Below are positions 6,560 to 8,545 of a stretch of 8,545 nucleotides of DNA, in pieces; position 1 is the stretch's first letter, and each line of letters starts with the position of its first letter. The stretch comes from an uncultured Lachnospiraceae bacterium (lineage in GTDB: Bacteria > Bacillota > Clostridia > Lachnospirales > Lachnospiraceae), in assembly GCA_910587105.1 (NCBI GenBank), contig CAJUMB010000087.1:1-8545 (forward strand), written 5' to 3'. A program made the translations under genes and the position numbers. The notes beneath the pieces are model-generated. The model worked only from the letters and a program-made list of their open reading frames with translations, was not told where the DNA came from and ran no database searches.

Positions 6560-6604
6560 AGTTCATAAATGCCCGTACACTAAGTATATGGGTATTTATG
6601 AACT
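6560..6604. terminator. Bidirectional hairpin terminator between the degV operon and fdhD
   Basis: A 15-nt arm at 6560-6574 (AGTTCATAAATGCCC) pairs with 6590-6604 (GGGTATTTATGAACT), with one G-U pair in the plus-strand RNA and a 15-nt loop. ATTTT follows on the plus strand, and TGGTGTTTTTC follows on the minus strand. It lies between two convergent units, so it probably ends both, though neither T run is long. The surrounding 6460-6667 holds nothing else I recognise. Confidence 0.6.
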
Positions 6605-6667
6605 ATTTTACAATAAGTTTTCAATTCATATCCCAGTACGCTGGTCAGGATGAGAAGCATCATCATT

Positions 6668-7480
6668 TTATCCGACTGTGACAGGAGGTGTTCCTGCAAA
6701 CAGTTTCATGCGGTCACGCCTTGCCGCGCAGACCAGGGTCAGTCCATACTGCCCGGCCAGCGTTACCGCTTCTCTGGAAGGTGAGGCTTTGCTTGCCAGA
6801 ATCGGGATTCCGGCGCGGATTGCTTTGACCGCCATATCTGTGGGAACCCGTCCGCTGGAATAGATGATGCATTTATGCAGGTCTATGTTCTGCCGCAGGG
6901 CGAAGCCGATTGCTTTGTCCATGGCGTTGTGCCGTCCAATGTCTTCGCATTGAAAAAGCAGGCTGTCTCCCTGTGCCAGAAAGCAGCTGTGAGTGGCCCA
7001 GGTTTTTTGGTGGAGAGGCATGCCGTCGGAAAAGCGGTCTGCCAGCGCAAACACCTGGGAGGCGTTCCAGGGGATGGGGGAAACTGGGCGGATGGGCTCC
7101 TGGCTCTGGAACCAGCCGTTTAAAATATGATTTCCTGTACAGCAGGATGGAGTGATTTCCACATAATCTTCTGATTCATTTCTTTTGGTTTCTGTCAAAA
7201 TAACCTTTGCCCTTGTGCCGTATTCACAGATATAAATCTGCTTTACCTGATCTGTGGAATGGATGATACCCTCAGTCAGCAGGCGGCCCAGAACCAGTTC
7301 TGTCAGAAATTCCGGGATGGCAATCAGCTTCATAGTCAGCTGGTCATTGATGTAAACTTCCAGTAAGTGTTCTTTTAAAACAGGTTCAGATTCCTTTTTA
7401 CAGGTTCCATCCCGTCCTATGTACTGATAGGGGGTGGATTCTAATAATGTCAGGTCTCGATATTGCTCGTTGATGTGCAT
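6668..7480 (-). CDS. fdhD: Formate dehydrogenase accessory sulfurtransferase FdhD
   Basis: A 270-residue cytoplasmic protein of usual family length. FdhD moves sulfur from the cysteine desulfurase IscS to the molybdenum or tungsten cofactor of formate dehydrogenase. Clear family blocks are CEDIGRHNAMDKAIG (178-192), SSGRVPTDMAVKAIRAG (208-224) and ILASKASPSREAVTLA (227-242). The cysteine loop reads ITPSCCTGN with adjacent C113 and C114, whereas the E. coli protein has a CxxC in SSCGICG; C113 aligns with the first of those. The frame is open to 7603, but the ATG at 7480 has GGAGGA 5 nt before it and begins the conserved region, so the longer start is rejected. No formate dehydrogenase or cofactor gene lies in the window, so its client is elsewhere. 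It faces away from azlCD and ends against the 6560-6604 hairpin. Confidence 0.93.
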   Translation of the reverse strand: MHINEQYRDLTLLESTPYQYIGRDGTCKKESEPVLKEHLLEVYINDQLTMKLIAIPEFLTELVLGRLLTEGIIHSTDQVKQIYICEYGTRAKVILTETKRNESEDYVEITPSCCTGNHILNGWFQSQEPIRPVSPIPWNASQVFALADRFSDGMPLHQKTWATHSCFLAQGDSLLFQCEDIGRHNAMDKAIGFALRQNIDLHKCIIYSSGRVPTDMAVKAIRAGIPILASKASPSREAVTLAGQYGLTLVCAARRDRMKLFAGTPPVTVG

Positions 7481-7542
7481 TTTATTCCTCCGAAAGCGGT
7501 TTCCAATGGATGCCTGCCCATAGGGCCTTGAACAGTTACAGT

Positions 7543-7571
7543 TTGACAAATAAACGATACATATGTAAAAT
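7543..7571 (+). promoter_or_regulatory. Promoter of the azlCD fusion gene
   Basis: A perfect TTGACA (7543-7548), a 17-nt spacer and TAAAAT (7566-7571) form a near-consensus sigma-A promoter. It would start RNA near 7578, about 120 nt before the azlCD ATG. The 10-mer ATACATATGT (7557-7566) lies in the spacer and touches the -10 box, so a protein bound there should repress. Confidence 0.65.
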
Positions 7572-7607
7572 ATGAAAGGCAGTATATTCGGATTATAATA
7601 CATATGT
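7557..7607. repeat. Twin ATACATATGT sites, possible operator pair
   Basis: ATACATATGT occurs at 7557-7566 and again at 7598-7607. Each copy contains the palindrome ACATATGT, and the two centres are 41 bp apart, close to four turns of B-DNA. The first lies inside the plus-strand promoter and the second just downstream of the minus-strand promoter. Confidence 0.5.
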
Positions 7608-7624
7608 CCCTATACAATGTGTCT

Positions 7625-7653
7625 ATTATATAAGTCTTTCATGAAAAAATCAA
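7625..7653 (-). promoter_or_regulatory. Promoter of fdhD
   Basis: On the minus strand TTGATT (7653-7648), a 17-nt spacer and TATAAT (7630-7625) form a good sigma-A promoter. RNA would start near 7618 and leave a leader of about 140 nt before the fdhD ATG. A second TATAAT on the minus strand at 7597-7592 has no good -35. Confidence 0.5.
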
Positions 7654-7680
7654 GTGCTCCATCCAGAGAGCACAGGTGCT
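7654..7680 (+). other. Leader hairpin before azlCD
   Basis: GTGCTC (7654-7659) pairs with GAGCAC (7668-7673) across an 8-nt loop, and a second GTGCT follows at 7676-7680, which could compete for AGCAC. It lies just upstream of the GGGAGGAG ribosome binding site. A regulatory role is only a possibility. Confidence 0.3.
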
Positions 7681-7698
7681 GCCGGGAGGAGAACGATC

Positions 7699-8418
7699 AT
7701 GAAAAAGAAGGCATTTAAGGCGGCTCTGCCATATACATTACCTATCTGCGCAGGCTTTTTGTTTCTCGGAATGTCTTATGGGTTTCTGATGAGAAGCAAA
7801 GGGTTTTCTTTTTTCTATCCACTCTTGATGAGTTTATTTATTTTTGCCGGGTCCATGGAATTTGTCACGGTTAATTTACTGTTATCCGCCTTTCAGCCTC
7901 TCCATGCCTTTTTCCTGGCATTGATGGTAAATGCCCGCCATTTATTTTACGGTATTTCCATGCTGGAGAAGTATAAAAATACAGGCTGGAAAAAGCCATA
8001 TCTGATTTTTGGAATGTGTGATGAATCTTTTACCATTAACTGCGCTGTCACACCGCTTGAGGATGTGGACAGGGGATGGTTTATGTTTTTTGTAACACTG
8101 CTCAATCATATTTACTGGGTGTCCGGTGTGGTGCTGGGGACTATGGTGACAAGATTTCTGCCGTTTTTAATCTTCCCAGAGGGAAAGACACCGCCGCCTT
8201 TTATTACATACCTAGGAACAGTTCTGCCATATGCGGTGATTGGACTGCTGGTGGTATACTGCCTGAAGGATGCGGTGTTCAGCTCTTTTCACGGTCTGCC
8301 GGAGGCCATTGCTGTTTTGTTTATTGTTGGTATTCATAAATGGAAGAAGAATACTCTTTTTAGCATTGGGGCCGGAACGGTATTGTATATGGTGCTGGTT
8401 CAGACGTGTTTTCGGTGA
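7699..8418 (+). CDS. AzlC-AzlD fusion, internally shortened branched-chain amino acid exporter
   Basis: A 239-residue membrane protein made of two recognisable halves. Residues 1 to about 145 are AzlC: FKAALPYTLPICAGFLFLG, PLLMSLFIFAGSMEFVTV, NARHLFYGISMLEKYK, FGMCDESFTIN and GWFMFFVTLLNHIYWVSG. Residues from about 146 are AzlD: LGTMVTRFLPFLIF, PPPFITYLGTVLPYAVIG, LVVYCLKD, HGLPEAIAVL and KNTLFSIGAGTVLYMVLVQ. AzlC (about 230 residues) and AzlD (about 105) are normally separate adjacent genes. Here some 85-90 residues of the AzlC C-terminus and the first 10-15 of AzlD are missing, and the frame is intact across the junction at 8125-8145. The pair exports branched-chain amino acids (BrnFE/AzlCD). 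Whether this form works is unknown. A GTG at 7654 could extend the frame, but GGGAGGAG 7 nt before the ATG at 7699 decides the start. A near-consensus promoter lies at 7543. Confidence 0.88.
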   Translation: MKKKAFKAALPYTLPICAGFLFLGMSYGFLMRSKGFSFFYPLLMSLFIFAGSMEFVTVNLLLSAFQPLHAFFLALMVNARHLFYGISMLEKYKNTGWKKPYLIFGMCDESFTINCAVTPLEDVDRGWFMFFVTLLNHIYWVSGVVLGTMVTRFLPFLIFPEGKTPPPFITYLGTVLPYAVIGLLVVYCLKDAVFSSFHGLPEAIAVLFIVGIHKWKKNTLFSIGAGTVLYMVLVQTCFR

Positions 8419-8432
8419 TTAGGAGGATAAAT

Positions 8433-8545
8433 ATGGACTACATTCCAGCGAAAACCATTGTGACAAAAACAAAGGCCCCGTCAAAATGGTTTGGGATTGA
8501 TTACAATATGAATATTTACAAGGGCTGCTGCCACGGCTGTATCTA
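8433..8545 (+). CDS. Radical SAM protein, COG1533/spore photoproduct lyase-like, 5' end only
   Basis: Only the first 37 codons lie in the window. The start MDYIPAKTIVTKTK, then WFGIDYNMNIYKGCCHGCI, matches the N-terminus of the COG1533 (SplB-related) radical SAM proteins common in Clostridia. C32 and C36 are the first two ligands of the CxxxCxxC iron-sulfur cluster motif, and the third would fall just beyond the edge. AGGAGG at 8421-8426 stands 6 nt before the ATG, and the azlCD stop is 14 nt upstream, so the two are probably cotranscribed. The substrate of this subgroup is not established. Confidence 0.85.
   Translation, partial: MDYIPAKTIVTKTKAPSKWFGIDYNMNIYKGCCHGCI

Noticed and set aside
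7481..7530. Molybdenum-cofactor or other riboswitch in the fdhD leader
   Set aside because: Only small hairpins are visible (GCCC/GGGC at 7516-7526 and CCG/CGG at 7490-7499). I could not match the leader to any known riboswitch consensus.
7481..7603. N-terminal extension of FdhD to 7603
   Set aside because: The added residues show no family similarity and cross the predicted regulatory region. The ATG at 7480 has GGAGGA at correct spacing.
1..8545. CRISPR array, tRNA or rRNA genes
   Set aside because: No regularly spaced repeats and no recognisable tRNA or rRNA sequence were seen on either strand.

Overview
The window looks like chromosome of a Gram-positive, spore-former-type Clostridia bacterium, most likely a Lachnospiraceae gut commensal. 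This rests on moderate GC with A-rich intergenic stretches, strong AGGAGG-type ribosome binding sites, and gene families typical of that group: DegV, an AAA_35-like ATPase, a small Spo0A-C-like protein, clostridial AzlC/AzlD, and a COG1533-type radical SAM protein. No rRNA, tRNA or CRISPR array is visible.

Layout. (1) Positions 1-1100, minus strand, are the worn edge of an integrated element. They hold a decayed large serine recombinase, an XRE repressor with a palindromic operator region, and a 74-residue protein with its own promoter and terminator. (2) Positions 1205-2511, plus strand, hold a promoter, a leader and an AAA ATPase that seems to lack the C-terminal nuclease-like module usual in its family. 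(3) Positions 2633-6384, plus strand, form a tight apparent operon: degV, response regulator, histidine kinase and AI-2E-family transporter. The first two junctions overlap (ATGA, then 10 nt) and the last gap is 16 nt. A possible 21-codon ORF and a 15-bp hairpin follow, and the hairpin separates this operon from a convergent gene. (4) Positions 6668-8545 hold fdhD (minus strand) opposite an azlC-azlD fusion (plus strand), then the start of a radical SAM gene. The 218-bp gap between fdhD and azlCD has two predicted promoters that face each other and two copies of the palindrome-containing 10-mer ATACATATGT, 41 bp apart.

How the genes may work together. The degV operon could link a fatty-acid-binding protein to an intramembrane-sensing two-component system and a membrane exporter; this is inferred from gene order only. 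FdhD would activate a formate dehydrogenase that is not in the window. The azlCD fusion corresponds to a branched-chain amino acid exporter whose two subunits have been collapsed into one shortened protein.

The most striking observations are two in-frame internal collapses: recombinase catalytic domain joined to zinc ribbon, and AzlC joined to AzlD. With the shortened ATPase, they suggest repeated deletion in this region, or an assembly artefact that should be excluded. All family assignments come from reading the translated sequence, with no database search.
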